Shown: positions 33,649 to 42,770, counted from the first letter of the stretch. The stretch: 64,000 nt of DNA from Streptomyces profundus (GCF_020740535.1 NZ_CP082362.1:1612001-1676000), one strand, 5' to 3'. The notes: a model not told the origin generated them from the letters alone. A program made the numbers and translations.

Positions 33649-35790
33649 GTGACCAGCAGCGTGTATGTGACCGGCATCGGACGGGGTGACGGCCGCCAGC
33701 TGGTGGAGCTGGGGGTGATGGAGCTGCTGACCCGGAAGGTGGACCGGGTCGGGGTGTTCCGGCCGCTGGCCCACGAGGGCCGGACGGACCAGGTGGTCGA
33801 GCTGCTGCGCGCGCGGTACCGGTTGGCGCAGTCGGCGGCCGAGACGCGCGGCATGGGCTACCAGGAGGCGTCGGCGCTGCTCGCCGAGCGTGGGATGGAC
33901 GAGCTGGTGGCCCGGCTGGTGCGGCACTACCACCGGGTGGCCGCGGAGTACGAGGTGGTGCTGGTCCTCGGCAGCGACTACGCGGACACCCAGCTGCCGG
34001 CGGAGCTGACGCTCAACGCCCGGCTGGCCAACGAGTTCGGCGCGCCCGTGCTGCCGGTGGTGGCCGGGGTGGGGCAGGAAGCGGACGCCATCGCCGCCGA
34101 GGTGCGCAACGCGCACAACGCGTTCACCGCGTTGGGCTGCGATGTGCTGGCCATGATCGCCAACCGGGTGCCGGGGCGGGAGGCGCCGGCGGTGGCGGAG
34201 GCGCTGGGCGGGCATCTGCCGGTGCCCGTGTACGTGCTGCCCGAGGACGCGGCGCTGGCCGCGCCGACGGTCGCGCAGGTGCGGGCGGCGCTGGGCGCCG
34301 ACGTGGTGTTGGGCGACCACGCGGGTCTGGCGCGGGATGTGCGGGACTACGTCTTCGGCGGGGCCACGCTGCCGACGTTCCTGCGGGCGCTGACCGACGG
34401 ATGTCTGGTGATCACCCCGGGCGACCGCGCGGATCTGCTGGTGGGCGCGCTGGCGGCGCACTCGGCCGGTTCGCCGCCGATCGCCGGGGTGCTGTTGACG
34501 CTGGGCGAGCAGCCGGACGGGGAGACGATGGCGCTGGCCGCGCGGCTCTCCCCCGGCACGCCGGTGCTCTCCGTCGGCGCTGGTTCGTTCGGCACGGCCG
34601 CCGAGCTGTCGGGGCTTGAGGGCCAGCTGACGGCGGTGACGCCGCGCAAGGCCGAGTTGGCGCTCGGCCTCTTCGAGGACCATGTGGACACCTCGGCGCT
34701 GACGGAGCGGCTCTCGGTGGCGCGCGGGGACCGGGTGACGCCGATGATGTTCGAGCACGAGCTGATCGAGCGGGCCAGGAGCGACCGCCGGCACGTGGTG
34801 TTGCCCGAGGGCACCGACGAGCGGGTGCTGCGGGCGGCCGAGGTGCTGCTGCGGCGCGGGGTCTGCGATCTGACGCTGCTGGGCGAGGAGTCGGTCGTAC
34901 GTCGTCGGGCGGCCGAACTCGGTCTGGATCTCAGCCTGTTGGGCGCGGACGAGCCGACGGGGCGACCGGGTCCCGTGGCCCGGGTGGTGGATCCGGTCAG
35001 CTCGCCGCTGCGTGAACGGTTCGCCGAGATCTACGCCCGGCTGCGGGCGCACCGGGGCGTCAGCGAGGAGCTGGCCTACGACGTGGTGTCCGATGTGTCG
35101 TACTTCGGAACGCTGATGGTGCGCGAGGGCCTGGCGGACGGGATGGTCTCCGGCGCGGCGCACTCCACGGCGGCCACGATCCGGCCGGCGTTCGAGGTGA
35201 TCCGCACCAAGCCGAACGCGTCGATCGTCTCCTCGGTGTTCTTCATGTGCCTGGCGGACCGGGTGCTGGTGTACGGGGACTGCGCGGTCAACCCGGATCC
35301 CGACGCCGCCCAGTTGGCGGATATCGCGATCCAGTCGGCGCACACGGCGGCCGAGTTCGGGGTGACGCCCCGGGTGGCGATGCTCTCCTACTCGACGGGC
35401 ACTTCCGGCTCGGGTTCCGGCGTCGACAAGGTGCGGCAGGCGACGGAGCTGGTCCGGGCAGCGCGTCCTGACCTGCTGGTGGAGGGGCCGATCCAGTACG
35501 ACGCGGCCGTCGAGCCCTCGGTCGCCGCGACCAAGCTGCCGGGTTCCGAGGTGGCCGGGCAGGCGACCGTCCTGATCTTCCCCGACCTGAACACCGGCAA
35601 CAACACCTACAAGGCGGTGCAGCGCTCCGCCGGCGCGGTGGCCGTGGGCCCCGTGTTGCAGGGGCTGCGCAAGCCGGTGAACGACCTGTCCAGGGGCGCG
35701 CTGGTGCAGGACATCGTCAACACGGTGGCGATCACGGCCGTCCAGGCCCAGGAGACCGCCGCCCTCACCCGAAAGGACACCTCGGCGTGA
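33649..35790 (+). CDS. pta: Phosphate acetyltransferase, long form
   Basis: A 713-residue enzyme interconverting acetyl-CoA and acetyl-phosphate. An N-terminal P-loop-type domain (SVYVTGIGRGDGRQLVELG) has lost the GxxGxGKT motif. A DRTGG module (about 210-320) follows, and the C-terminal catalytic domain (about 370-705) includes LPEGTDERVLRAAEVL, YSTGTSGSG and VLIFPDLNTGNNTYKAVQRSAGA. The GTG at 33649 follows a GAAGGGGGCAC site. The stop overlaps the ackA start as GTGA, giving coupled translation of the acetate pathway pair. Confidence 0.93.
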   Translation: MTSSVYVTGIGRGDGRQLVELGVMELLTRKVDRVGVFRPLAHEGRTDQVVELLRARYRLAQSAAETRGMGYQEASALLAERGMDELVARLVRHYHRVAAEYEVVLVLGSDYADTQLPAELTLNARLANEFGAPVLPVVAGVGQEADAIAAEVRNAHNAFTALGCDVLAMIANRVPGREAPAVAEALGGHLPVPVYVLPEDAALAAPTVAQVRAALGADVVLGDHAGLARDVRDYVFGGATLPTFLRALTDGCLVITPGDRADLLVGALAAHSAGSPPIAGVLLTLGEQPDGETMALAARLSPGTPVLSVGAGSFGTAAELSGLEGQLTAVTPRKAELALGLFEDHVDTSALTERLSVARGDRVTPMMFEHELIERARSDRRHVVLPEGTDERVLRAAEVLLRRGVCDLTLLGEESVVRRRAAELGLDLSLLGADEPTGRPGPVARVVDPVSSPLRERFAEIYARLRAHRGVSEELAYDVVSDVSYFGTLMVREGLADGMVSGAAHSTAATIRPAFEVIRTKPNASIVSSVFFMCLADRVLVYGDCAVNPDPDAAQLADIAIQSAHTAAEFGVTPRVAMLSYSTGTSGSGSGVDKVRQATELVRAARPDLLVEGPIQYDAAVEPSVAATKLPGSEVAGQATVLIFPDLNTGNNTYKAVQRSAGAVAVGPVLQGLRKPVNDLSRGALVQDIVNTVAITAVQAQETAALTRKDTSA

Positions 35791-36989
35791 AAGCCCGTTT
35801 GGTGCTGGTGCTCAACTCCGGTTCCTCGTCGTTGAAGTACCAGCTGCTGGACATGGCGGACGAGCGGCGGCTGGCCGTCGGCCTGGTCGAGCGGATCGGG
35901 GAGCGCGGGTCGGGGCGGCTGACGCACACCCCGGCCGACGGGGAGCGCAGGGAGCGCGAGCTGCCGGTGCCCGACCACGCGGCGGCGCTGCGCGCGGCGG
36001 CCGACGAGCTGGCCGCCGACGGCCGGGGCCTCGACTCGCCCGAGCTGGCCGCCGTCGGCCACCGGGTGGTGCACGGCGGGCGGCGGTTCACCGCGCCGAC
36101 GGTGGTGGACGACGCGGTGCTGGCCGAGATCGAACGGCTGGTGCCGCTGGCCCCGTTGCACAACCCGGCGAACCTGGCGGGCATCAGGACCGCGCGGGCG
36201 CTCAACCCCGAGCTGCCGCAGGTCGCCGTCTTCGACACGGCGTTCCACACCACCATCCCCGACCACGCGGCGTGTTACGCGATCGACGCCGACACGGCCG
36301 CTGAGCACCGGATCCGGCGCTATGGCTTCCATGGCACCTCGCACGCCTTCGTCTCCCGGCGCACGGCCGAGCTGCTGGGCCGGGAGCCGGCCGAGGTCAA
36401 TGTGATCACGCTGCACCTGGGCAACGGTGCCTCCGCCTCGGCGGTCGCCGGCGGGCGGTGCGTGGACACCTCGATGGGGCTCACCCCGTTGGAGGGCCTG
36501 GTGATGGGCACCAGGTCGGGGGATGTGGACCCGGCCGTGGTGTTCCATCTGTCGCGGGTGGCGGGGATGTCGGTGGGCGAGATCGACGAGCTGCTCAACT
36601 CCCGTTCCGGGCTGCTGGGTCTGTGCGGCGACAACGACATGCGGGAGGTGGTCCGCAGGATGGACGACGGCGATCCCCGGGCGAGGCTGGCGTTCGACGT
36701 CTACATCCACCGGCTGCGTTCGTATATCGGCGCCTACTTCGCCGTGCTCGGCCGGGTGGACGCGGTGGCGTTCACCGCCGGCGTCGGGGAGAACGCCACG
36801 CGGGTGCGAACGGCCGCCGTCAGCGGCCTGGACGGGTGGGGGCTCGCCGTCGACGAACGGCTGAACACCGCGTCGGCCCAGGGCCCTCGGATCATCTCCC
36901 CGGAGTACGCTCGATGCGTGGTCGCCGTGGTGCCCACGGACGAGGAACTGGAGATCGCCACCCAGGCATTCGCCCTGGTCAGCAACTGA
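35787..36989 (+). CDS. ackA: Acetate kinase
   Basis: A 400-residue enzyme that makes ATP and acetate from acetyl-phosphate, or the reverse. It belongs to the ASKHA fold: VLNSGSSSLKYQLLD (Asn10, Lys17) at the N-terminus, GHRVVHGGRRF, VFDTAFHTTIPDHA with the catalytic Asp, RRYGFHGTSHAFVSRR, and HLGNGASASAV. The GTG start overlaps the pta stop. pyk begins 61 bases downstream on the same strand, so pta-ackA-pyk may be partly co-transcribed. Confidence 0.94.
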   Translation: MKARLVLVLNSGSSSLKYQLLDMADERRLAVGLVERIGERGSGRLTHTPADGERRERELPVPDHAAALRAAADELAADGRGLDSPELAAVGHRVVHGGRRFTAPTVVDDAVLAEIERLVPLAPLHNPANLAGIRTARALNPELPQVAVFDTAFHTTIPDHAACYAIDADTAAEHRIRRYGFHGTSHAFVSRRTAELLGREPAEVNVITLHLGNGASASAVAGGRCVDTSMGLTPLEGLVMGTRSGDVDPAVVFHLSRVAGMSVGEIDELLNSRSGLLGLCGDNDMREVVRRMDDGDPRARLAFDVYIHRLRSYIGAYFAVLGRVDAVAFTAGVGENATRVRTAAVSGLDGWGLAVDERLNTASAQGPRIISPEYARCVVAVVPTDEELEIATQAFALVSN

Positions 36990-37050
36990 CCTGGGCTAAC
37001 CTGAGCCCGCAAATTATTCCACCATGGAACAAAACGATAGGATCGCTTCC

Positions 37051-38481
37051 ATGCGCCGCTCCAAAATCGTCTGCACCCTGGGTCCCGCCGTCGACTCCTT
37101 CGACAATCTGAAGGCTCTCATCGACGCCGGAATGAACGTGGCCCGCTTCAACTTCAGCCACGGCAGCCACGAGGAGCACGAGGAGCGGTACCACCGACTC
37201 CGCAAGGCCACGGAGGACTCGGGCCGCGCCGTCGGCGTGCTGGCCGACCTCCAGGGCCCGAAGATCCGTCTGGAGACGTTCGCCAACGGCCCGGTGGAGC
37301 TGGAGCGCGGCGACGAGTTCACCATCACCACCGAGGACGTCCCCGGCGACCGTTCGATCTGCGGCACCACCTACAAGGGGCTGCCGGGGGACGTCGCCAA
37401 GGGCGAGACGATCCTGATCAACGACGGCAACGTCTCCCTCCAGGTGCTGGAGGTGGAGGGCCCCCGGGTCCGCACCATCGTCATCGAGGGCGGCGTCATC
37501 TCCGACCACAAGGGCATCAACCTGCCCGGGGTCGCCGTCAACGTCCCCGCCCTGTCCGACAAGGACGTGGAGGATCTGGAGTTCGCCCTCCGCCTCGGGG
37601 CCGACATGGTGGCGCTCTCCTTCGTGCGGAACGCGGACGACGTGCGGGACGTGCACCGGGTGATGGACCGGGTGGGCCGTCGCGTCCCGGTGATCGCCAA
37701 GGTGGAGAAGCCGCAGGCGGTGGAGAACATGGAGGAGATCGTCCTCGCCTTCGACGGGGTCATGGTGGCCCGTGGCGACCTCGCCGTCGAGTACCCGCTC
37801 GAACAGGTCCCGATGGTGCAGAAGCGGCTGGTCGACCTCTGCCGCCGCAACGCCAAGCCGGTGATCGTGGCGACCCAGATGATGGAGTCGATGATCACCA
37901 ACTCCCGTCCGACCCGCGCCGAGGCGTCCGATGTGGCCAACGCCATCCTGGACGGCGCGGACGCGGTGATGCTCTCCGCCGAGTCGTCGGTCGGCCGGTA
38001 TCCGATCGAGACGGTCAAGACCATGTCGAAGATCGTGGTGGCCGCCGAGGACGAGCTGCTCTCCCGTGGCCTCCTCCCGCTGGTGCCGGGCAAGAAGCCG
38101 CGCACCCAGGGCGGTTCCGTCGCCAGGGCGGCGGCCGAGATGGCGGACTTCCTGGACGCCCGCGCGTTGATCGCGTTCACCAAGTCGGGCGACACCGCGC
38201 GGCGGCTGTCCCGCTATCGGGCGGTGCAGCCGATCCTGGCCTTCACCACCGAGGCCGCGACCCGCAACCAACTCACCCTGAGCTGGGGCGTGGAGACGTT
38301 CGTGGTGCCGCTGGTCAACCACACGGACGAGATGGTGGAGCTGTGTGACGCCGAGCTGTCCCGGCTCAACCGCTACGAGACGGGCGACACCATGATCATC
38401 ACGGCCGGTTCCCCGCCCGGTGTGCCCGGCACCACCAACATGGTCCGAGTGCACCACCTGGGCGGCCACGGCGGCGTCTGA
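37051..38481 (+). CDS. pyk: Pyruvate kinase
   Basis: A 476-residue enzyme making pyruvate and ATP from phosphoenolpyruvate. Landmarks are MRRSKIVCTLGPAVDS at the N-terminus, NVARFNFSHGSHEEH, the Lys/metal region IAKVEKPQAVENMEEIV, MVARGDLAVEYP, and VATQMMESMITNSRPTRAEASDVANA. The ATG at 37051 gives the usual Streptomyces length; an upstream in-frame ATG at 37024 would add nine untypical residues (MEQNDRIAS). A short AT-rich leader (37005-37050) between ackA and pyk may hold its own promoter. Confidence 0.93.
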   Translation: MRRSKIVCTLGPAVDSFDNLKALIDAGMNVARFNFSHGSHEEHEERYHRLRKATEDSGRAVGVLADLQGPKIRLETFANGPVELERGDEFTITTEDVPGDRSICGTTYKGLPGDVAKGETILINDGNVSLQVLEVEGPRVRTIVIEGGVISDHKGINLPGVAVNVPALSDKDVEDLEFALRLGADMVALSFVRNADDVRDVHRVMDRVGRRVPVIAKVEKPQAVENMEEIVLAFDGVMVARGDLAVEYPLEQVPMVQKRLVDLCRRNAKPVIVATQMMESMITNSRPTRAEASDVANAILDGADAVMLSAESSVGRYPIETVKTMSKIVVAAEDELLSRGLLPLVPGKKPRTQGGSVARAAAEMADFLDARALIAFTKSGDTARRLSRYRAVQPILAFTTEAATRNQLTLSWGVETFVVPLVNHTDEMVELCDAELSRLNRYETGDTMIITAGSPPGVPGTTNMVRVHHLGGHGGV

Positions 38482-38498
38482 CCGCCCGCGCGACCGAC

Positions 38499-38534
38499 GG
38501 ATCCCCGAGGCCCATCCGATGGGCCCGGGGATCC
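38499..38534. terminator. Bidirectional terminator between pyk and the acidic-protein operon
   Basis: GGATCCCC-(GA)-GGCCCA pairs with TGGGCC-(C)-GGGGATCC around a short loop, filling most of the 69 bases between convergent stops. Confidence 0.65.
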
Positions 38535-38550
38535 GGTGCGTGGGGCCGGC

Positions 38551-39978
38551 TCAGCGGACGGTGGGGCCGTCGCCCGTGGTGTAGATCCGCATGCCAGCCA
38601 TGTTGAGCGTGCCGCCGAACTGTCCGGCCTGGGTCACGAAGACATCGGTGAAGTGCGCGATGGGCAGGTCGATCGGGGGCTGGTGCTCGGGGTCGAAGAC
38701 CACCGGGATCACCCCGAAGAGATTGCCTTCGAGACGCTCGGTGTACATGGTCACCGTGCCGTCCCTGAAGGTGGAGTTGGAGCCCGGGTCGGTCGCCACG
38801 TGGTAGCGCACGTTGCCGGGGGCGTCCACGATCTGGTGCAGGTCGCCGATGTCGAGCTTGTCGGCGGTGAACTTCAGCACCTGCTTGACGTTGCCGTTGG
38901 CGGTGGTCACGTTGACCACGCCGTGGTAGCTCAGCCCGCGCAGGGTGAGGTAGGAGGCGTCGAGGTACCAGGGCTCGTCGGGGAGGGTGAGCGCGGTCGC
39001 CTCGTCCTCGCCCGGGACCTGCCGCTCCTCGGGGCAGGGGAACGGCTCCAGCCCCTCGTCGTCCGCTTCCTCGTCCCCTTCCCCGTCCGCGGTCTCCGGC
39101 TCCTGCTGCTGGTCGGTGCTGTCGGCGGCCGGGCGGGCCGGTTCGTCGACCTCCTCGGGCCGTCCTGGCTCGGGGTCGGCGGGGACGGTCGGCTCGGGCT
39201 CCGGCTCGCGGGCCACCGTCTGCTCCTCCGCCGCCTGCTCCGACTCGGGGCGCTCGGCGGCCTGTTCGGGGGTCTCCTCGGGGGTCTCCTCGGGGGGCGC
39301 CAGCTCCTCCCGCTCCAGCGCGTCGCGGCGCGCCCGCTCCCACTCCGCGCGCTCGCCGGGGGTCAGCAGATCGAGGATGCCCTCCCCCAGCTCCTCAAGG
39401 CCCCGTCCCAGGCCCAGCGGGTCCCACGGGTCCCAGCCGGGCGCCGCCTCGTCCGGGGGCTGGGTGGCGTCCTCGTCGTCCGGGGCGCCTGGGGCCACGC
39501 CATCGGCGGGTGGCGGGGCCTCGTCCTGGCCCGTCCCCGGCTCGTCCGGGGTCTCCCCCGGCGGCGGGTCCTGGGCGGACTCGTCGGCGCCGGCGCCGTC
39601 GTCCGCCGGCTCGTCGGCGCCCTCGTCGGCCGACTCCTCGGGCGCTCCGTCGGCCGGATCGTCGTCGGCTGGATCGTCCTCGGCCTCGTCGTCGGCTGCG
39701 TCCGGTTCGTCGGCTTCCGCGGCTTCCTCAGGTTCCTCGGGTTCCGCCGGCTCGTCCGGCATCTCCACGCACGCCCCGGGGCGGAACGGGTTCTCCGGCT
39801 GGGGCTCCGCCTTGGCCAGCGGGGAGGTGAACCCCATGCCGAGCAGCGCGGCCGACGGCATCGCCGCCAGCGCTATGGCCTTCCCGACCGGCATATGCAG
39901 GCGGCGCAGCAGGGATCGACGCGGAGCGGCGTGCCGGGGCTCCTCGCCCTCCGTGATCGCTATGTCATCAGTCGGCAC
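38551..39978 (-). CDS. Membrane-anchored acidic Pro/Glu/Asp-rich protein with conserved C-terminal domain
   Basis: A 475-residue protein without a function I can name. The basic N-terminus (RRSLLRRLHMPVGK) and hydrophobic stretch about 33-53 suggest a signal or anchor. Residues about 70-320 are low-complexity Asp/Glu/Pro/Ala sequence, interrupted by one amphipathic segment (GLEELGEGILDLLTPGERAE, about 190-210). Residues about 325-475 form a compact, beta-looking domain (YLTLRGLSYHGVVNVTTANG ... MAGMRIYTTG). The GTG at 39978 with a GGGAAGGGAG site overlaps the end of the DUF6114 gene by 11 bases, so it belongs to that operon. The acidic spacer could span the cell wall or bind cations; this is inference. 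Confidence 0.8.
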   Translation of the reverse strand: MPTDDIAITEGEEPRHAAPRRSLLRRLHMPVGKAIALAAMPSAALLGMGFTSPLAKAEPQPENPFRPGACVEMPDEPAEPEEPEEAAEADEPDAADDEAEDDPADDDPADGAPEESADEGADEPADDGAGADESAQDPPPGETPDEPGTGQDEAPPPADGVAPGAPDDEDATQPPDEAAPGWDPWDPLGLGRGLEELGEGILDLLTPGERAEWERARRDALEREELAPPEETPEETPEQAAERPESEQAAEEQTVAREPEPEPTVPADPEPGRPEEVDEPARPAADSTDQQQEPETADGEGDEEADDEGLEPFPCPEERQVPGEDEATALTLPDEPWYLDASYLTLRGLSYHGVVNVTTANGNVKQVLKFTADKLDIGDLHQIVDAPGNVRYHVATDPGSNSTFRDGTVTMYTERLEGNLFGVIPVVFDPEHQPPIDLPIAHFTDVFVTQAGQFGGTLNMAGMRIYTTGDGPTVR

Positions 39979-40534
39979 GTTGGTCTCCCTTCCCCGGTTC
40001 CTCCCCGTGGGCCGGCGTGCCACCGTCGAAGGAGGCCAGCGCGCTCCCGGTGCCCGGGGTCCTGACCGGCGGCTCCCGGTCGGCGTGATCGGCCCCTTCC
40101 GTGGCCAACCCGGCGTGTTCGGCCGGCTCGGCGGGCTCACCCGGCATCCAGGCGATGCTCATGCCGCCGCCCACCATCCCAAAGACAAAACCCACCAGAA
40201 AGCCGCCGAAGTTGGACACGACCAGCGAGACCAGCGACAGCAGGATGGCGGCCACCCCGGCGAATATCCGCACCTGCGGCTGGAACCATATGGTCAGCCC
40301 CAACACGACCAGCAGAATGCCGATCACCATCGATCCGGCGCCGGCCGTGGTGGCCATCCGGATGGTCAACTGCCCCAACGTGAGGTTGGCGTAGGGGAGG
40401 TAGGCGATCGGGAGCCCGGCGATCATGGTGAAGAGCCCGGACCAGAACGGCCGGCTCCACCGGAAGTGACGGAACGCCAGCCTTCCGCGAGTGAAGAGCG
40501 AAACCCTGGGCGCGACATCGATGTTGGTGCTCAC
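39968..40534 (-). CDS. DUF6114 domain membrane protein
   Basis: A 188-residue integral membrane protein: FWSGLFTMIAGLPIAYLPYA, MVIGILLVVLGLTIWF, IFAGVAAILLSLVSLVVSNFG and GFLVGFVFGMVGGGMSIAW give four hydrophobic segments in residues 30-135, followed by a polar, disordered tail of about 50 residues. The family is known only as a Streptomyces-type domain of unknown function. It is always best viewed with its neighbours here: a DUF6230 secreted protein upstream and an acidic anchored protein downstream, all on the minus strand. Confidence 0.85.
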   Translation of the reverse strand: MSTNIDVAPRVSLFTRGRLAFRHFRWSRPFWSGLFTMIAGLPIAYLPYANLTLGQLTIRMATTAGAGSMVIGILLVVLGLTIWFQPQVRIFAGVAAILLSLVSLVVSNFGGFLVGFVFGMVGGGMSIAWMPGEPAEPAEHAGLATEGADHADREPPVRTPGTGSALASFDGGTPAHGEEPGKGDQRAD

Positions 40535-40590
40535 GGCACGTACTCCCCTTGGCGCGGTTCAGTAACGGGATGCACGATACGGCGGCGTTC

Positions 40591-40625
40591 CCTGGGGCAG
40601 AGACACACCTCCGCCCTGCCCCAGG
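40591..40625. terminator. Intercistronic stem-loop between DUF6230 and DUF6114 genes
   Basis: CCTGGGGCAG (40591-40600) pairs perfectly with CTGCCCCAGG (40616-40625), with a 15-base loop. It lies 23 bases after the DUF6230 stop and 57 bases before the DUF6114 start. It probably lowers read-through so that the first gene is expressed most. Confidence 0.6.
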
Positions 40626-40647
40626 CGCGACTGTCAGGCGTGGACCC

Positions 40648-41262
40648 TCAGAAGCACTCGCTCTTGCCCCGCCGCACCGACAGGCTCAGGTCGGTGAGCT
40701 TGAAGGAGCCGGCCGAGGTCGCCCACGCGGTCTGCCGGACGTCGGTCAGCAGGGCCCGGTCGGACTGCTGAGCGAACGACCCCGCCAGCGCGCCCGATTC
40801 GGGGGTGGGTCCCTTGGTGGTGTCGCCGACGGCCACGCCGATGTCGATGTTGGTGAACGTCGCGTCCGCGTTGAGCTGCTCCAGGTCGATGAAGAGGTTC
40901 TCCGCCTCGACCGGGTTGTTCGGGTTCGTACCGGCGCCGATCCGCACGGTGACGTCCCCGAAGAACGGAACGGGGATCACCACCGACTGACAGAGGTTGT
41001 TGATGGTGGCGCTGTCGAACGCGGAGACCGCCACCGGCCTCTCCTCACCGCCGGACGGGGTGACCAACGCCCCGTACTGCACGAACCCCTGGCCGTCGAG
41101 CCGGTCAACGCTCACCTTGAACTGCTGACCCGACACGGCGAACGAGGCAGCGAGGGCCCCCTGGGCGAGGGCGACGCCTATCGCGGCGGTCGCGGCCACG
41201 CTCGGCACCATGACCAGCCCGAATCGCCGCCATCTGGTGCCGCCGCGAGCCTGTGACTCCAT
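40648..41262 (-). CDS. DUF6230 family exported protein
   Basis: A 204-residue protein with a charged start (MESQARGGTRWRRFG) and a hydrophobic segment (LVMVPSVAATAAIGVALAQGALA) that looks like a signal peptide ending near residue 38. The rest is a beta-rich domain with a single late Cys pair (NNLCQS and SECF). Some older annotations call Streptomyces relatives cholesterol esterase, but no serine-hydrolase GxSxG motif is visible, so I would not assign that activity. The ATG at 41262 follows an AAGGAGGAAG site, among the strongest in the window. First gene of a three-gene operon with DUF6114 and the acidic protein. Confidence 0.85.
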   Translation of the reverse strand: MESQARGGTRWRRFGLVMVPSVAATAAIGVALAQGALAASFAVSGQQFKVSVDRLDGQGFVQYGALVTPSGGEERPVAVSAFDSATINNLCQSVVIPVPFFGDVTVRIGAGTNPNNPVEAENLFIDLEQLNADATFTNIDIGVAVGDTTKGPTPESGALAGSFAQQSDRALLTDVRQTAWATSAGSFKLTDLSLSVRRGKSECF

Positions 41263-41521
41263 GACTTCCTCCTTCTCGGACGAACATCTCCCCTGCCCCG
41301 GACGCCGGTTCGGCGACTGCTCGCTCGAACTGCCGGGCGGGAGAAGCGCGTTGCCACCGGCGACCCGCCCCGGCGACAGCCACTGGCCGCGTGGGGCGCG
41401 GCTTCCGGTGACGTGACACAGGCCCTGCGCCCGGGCGGGGAGTCCCCGCGCCACGGCCGACACGTGGCCGAGTCGGCCCCGCCGATCGTGGTCTATCTCA
41501 CGGCACGACACAAGAGGTTCG

Positions 41522-41535
41522 TTACTTACCAGTAA
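41522..41535. promoter_or_regulatory. Palindrome TTACT-N4-AGTAA upstream of the DUF6230 operon
   Basis: TTACTTACCAGTAA at 41522-41535 is a 5-4-5 inverted repeat, strikingly AT-rich for this chromosome, about 260 bases upstream of the DUF6230 start. Size and symmetry fit a TetR-type operator. No regulator gene is adjacent. Confidence 0.45.
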
Positions 41536-41689
41536 TGGCGATATGGCAGATCGCGGGAGATCACGCCCGCTCTCACACGGAGGGTGCAGGCCCCAAAACG
41601 CCCCATAGAGCCCCCAAGCGCGACCAAACAAGGAGTCGCGCCACGCACACATGACGCAATGTGACGGCGGTCACGATTACCAAATTTTA

Positions 41690-41724
41690 GTAAAACGTGT
41701 TGGCAAACGTAGTGGTAAAACGTG
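41690..41724. repeat. Two direct GTAAAACGTG repeats in an AT-rich patch
   Basis: GTAAAACGTG occurs at 41690-41699 and again at 41715-41724, 25 bases apart. They lie in a local AT-rich island (about 41675-41725, including CAAATTTTAG) at the far end of the 490-base gap between the DUF6230 gene and the end of cnoX. They may be binding sites or part of a distal promoter of the DUF6230 operon. Confidence 0.4.
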
Positions 41725-41752
41725 ACCGCCGACAGTGTATGAGCGTTTCGGC

Positions 41753-42718
41753 TCAGAAGAGGACTCGGGCCAACGCGGCGCGGGCCGACGTCACTCGGGG
41801 ATCGTCGGCGCCCAACACCTCGAAGAGTTCGAGCAGTCGGAGCCTGGCGGTGTTCCGGTCGTCACCCGCCGTCCGGCCCACCACGCCGATCAGCCGGCTG
41901 AAGGCGTCCTCGACATGGCCGCCGACCAGATCCAGGTCGGCGACGGCCAGTTGGGCCGCCACATCGCCGGCGTTGTCGGCCGCCGCCTTCCGTGTCCGCT
42001 CGGCGTCCAGGCCGCGCACCCGGTCGAGCAGCTTGGCCTGGCCGAGGCCGAGGGCCGCCTCCTGGTTCGCCGGATCGCCGGCGAGGACGTTCTCATAGGC
42101 CTGGATGGCGCCCGGCAGGTCCCCGGTGTCGAGCGCCGCGTGCGCGGCGGCCAACGCCGGGTCGGTCGGCGGCTCGGCCGGCTCGGCGGCCGGCGCCTGG
42201 GCGGCGGCCTCCGGGTCGACCGGCTCCCCGACGATGCCGAACTGCTCCTCGGCGGCCTGGATCAGCTGGTCGAACACCTGCCGGATCTGCGGCTCGGGGG
42301 CCGCCCCCTGGAACAGGGGCAGCGCCTGCCCCGCGATCACCGCGAAGACGGCGGGAATGCCCTGCACGCCGAACTGCTGGGCGATCCTCGGGTTGGCGTC
42401 GACATCGATCTTGGCGAGGACGATCTTTCCCGCGTACTCCTGGGTGAGCCGCTCCAGCACCGGGCTGAGCTGTTTGCACGGCTCACACCACTCGGCCCAG
42501 AGGTCGATGACCACCGGCACCGTGGCGCTGCGCTGAACCACCTCCTGCTCGAAGGTGGCCTCGTCGGCGTCGATCACCAGGGGGACGGCCGCCGCCTGCC
42601 CGTCCGGCTGGGCCGCCCGCTGGGCGCGGGCTTGCTCGGCCTTCTGCTTGGCCTCCGCGGCGGCCTTGACCGCGGAGAGATCGACGGCTCCGCTCATGGA
42701 CATGTTGCGTGGCTGCAT
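41753..42718 (-). CDS. Thioredoxin-fold co-chaperone with TPR repeats (CnoX/YbbN-like)
   Basis: A 321-residue protein. After an Ala/Lys-rich helix (residues 15-45) comes a thioredoxin domain with the redox motif W-C-E-P-C-K (Cys78, Cys81) and the cis-Pro segment QGIPAVFA. From about residue 185 on, helical tetratricopeptide-type repeats (AALDTGDLPGAIQAYENVLAGDPANQEA) follow. CnoX in E. coli combines holdase and redox activities for GroEL/DnaK clients; CxxC is intact here, so a redox role is possible. The start at 42718 is 52 bases after the icmA stop on the same strand. Confidence 0.88.
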   Translation of the reverse strand: MQPRNMSMSGAVDLSAVKAAAEAKQKAEQARAQRAAQPDGQAAAVPLVIDADEATFEQEVVQRSATVPVVIDLWAEWCEPCKQLSPVLERLTQEYAGKIVLAKIDVDANPRIAQQFGVQGIPAVFAVIAGQALPLFQGAAPEPQIRQVFDQLIQAAEEQFGIVGEPVDPEAAAQAPAAEPAEPPTDPALAAAHAALDTGDLPGAIQAYENVLAGDPANQEAALGLGQAKLLDRVRGLDAERTRKAAADNAGDVAAQLAVADLDLVGGHVEDAFSRLIGVVGRTAGDDRNTARLRLLELFEVLGADDPRVTSARAALARVLF

Positions 42719-42770
42719 GGCACCAGTCTCCCCCCTCGGGGATTCGTTCCGGAACGCGGTCCCGCCACGC

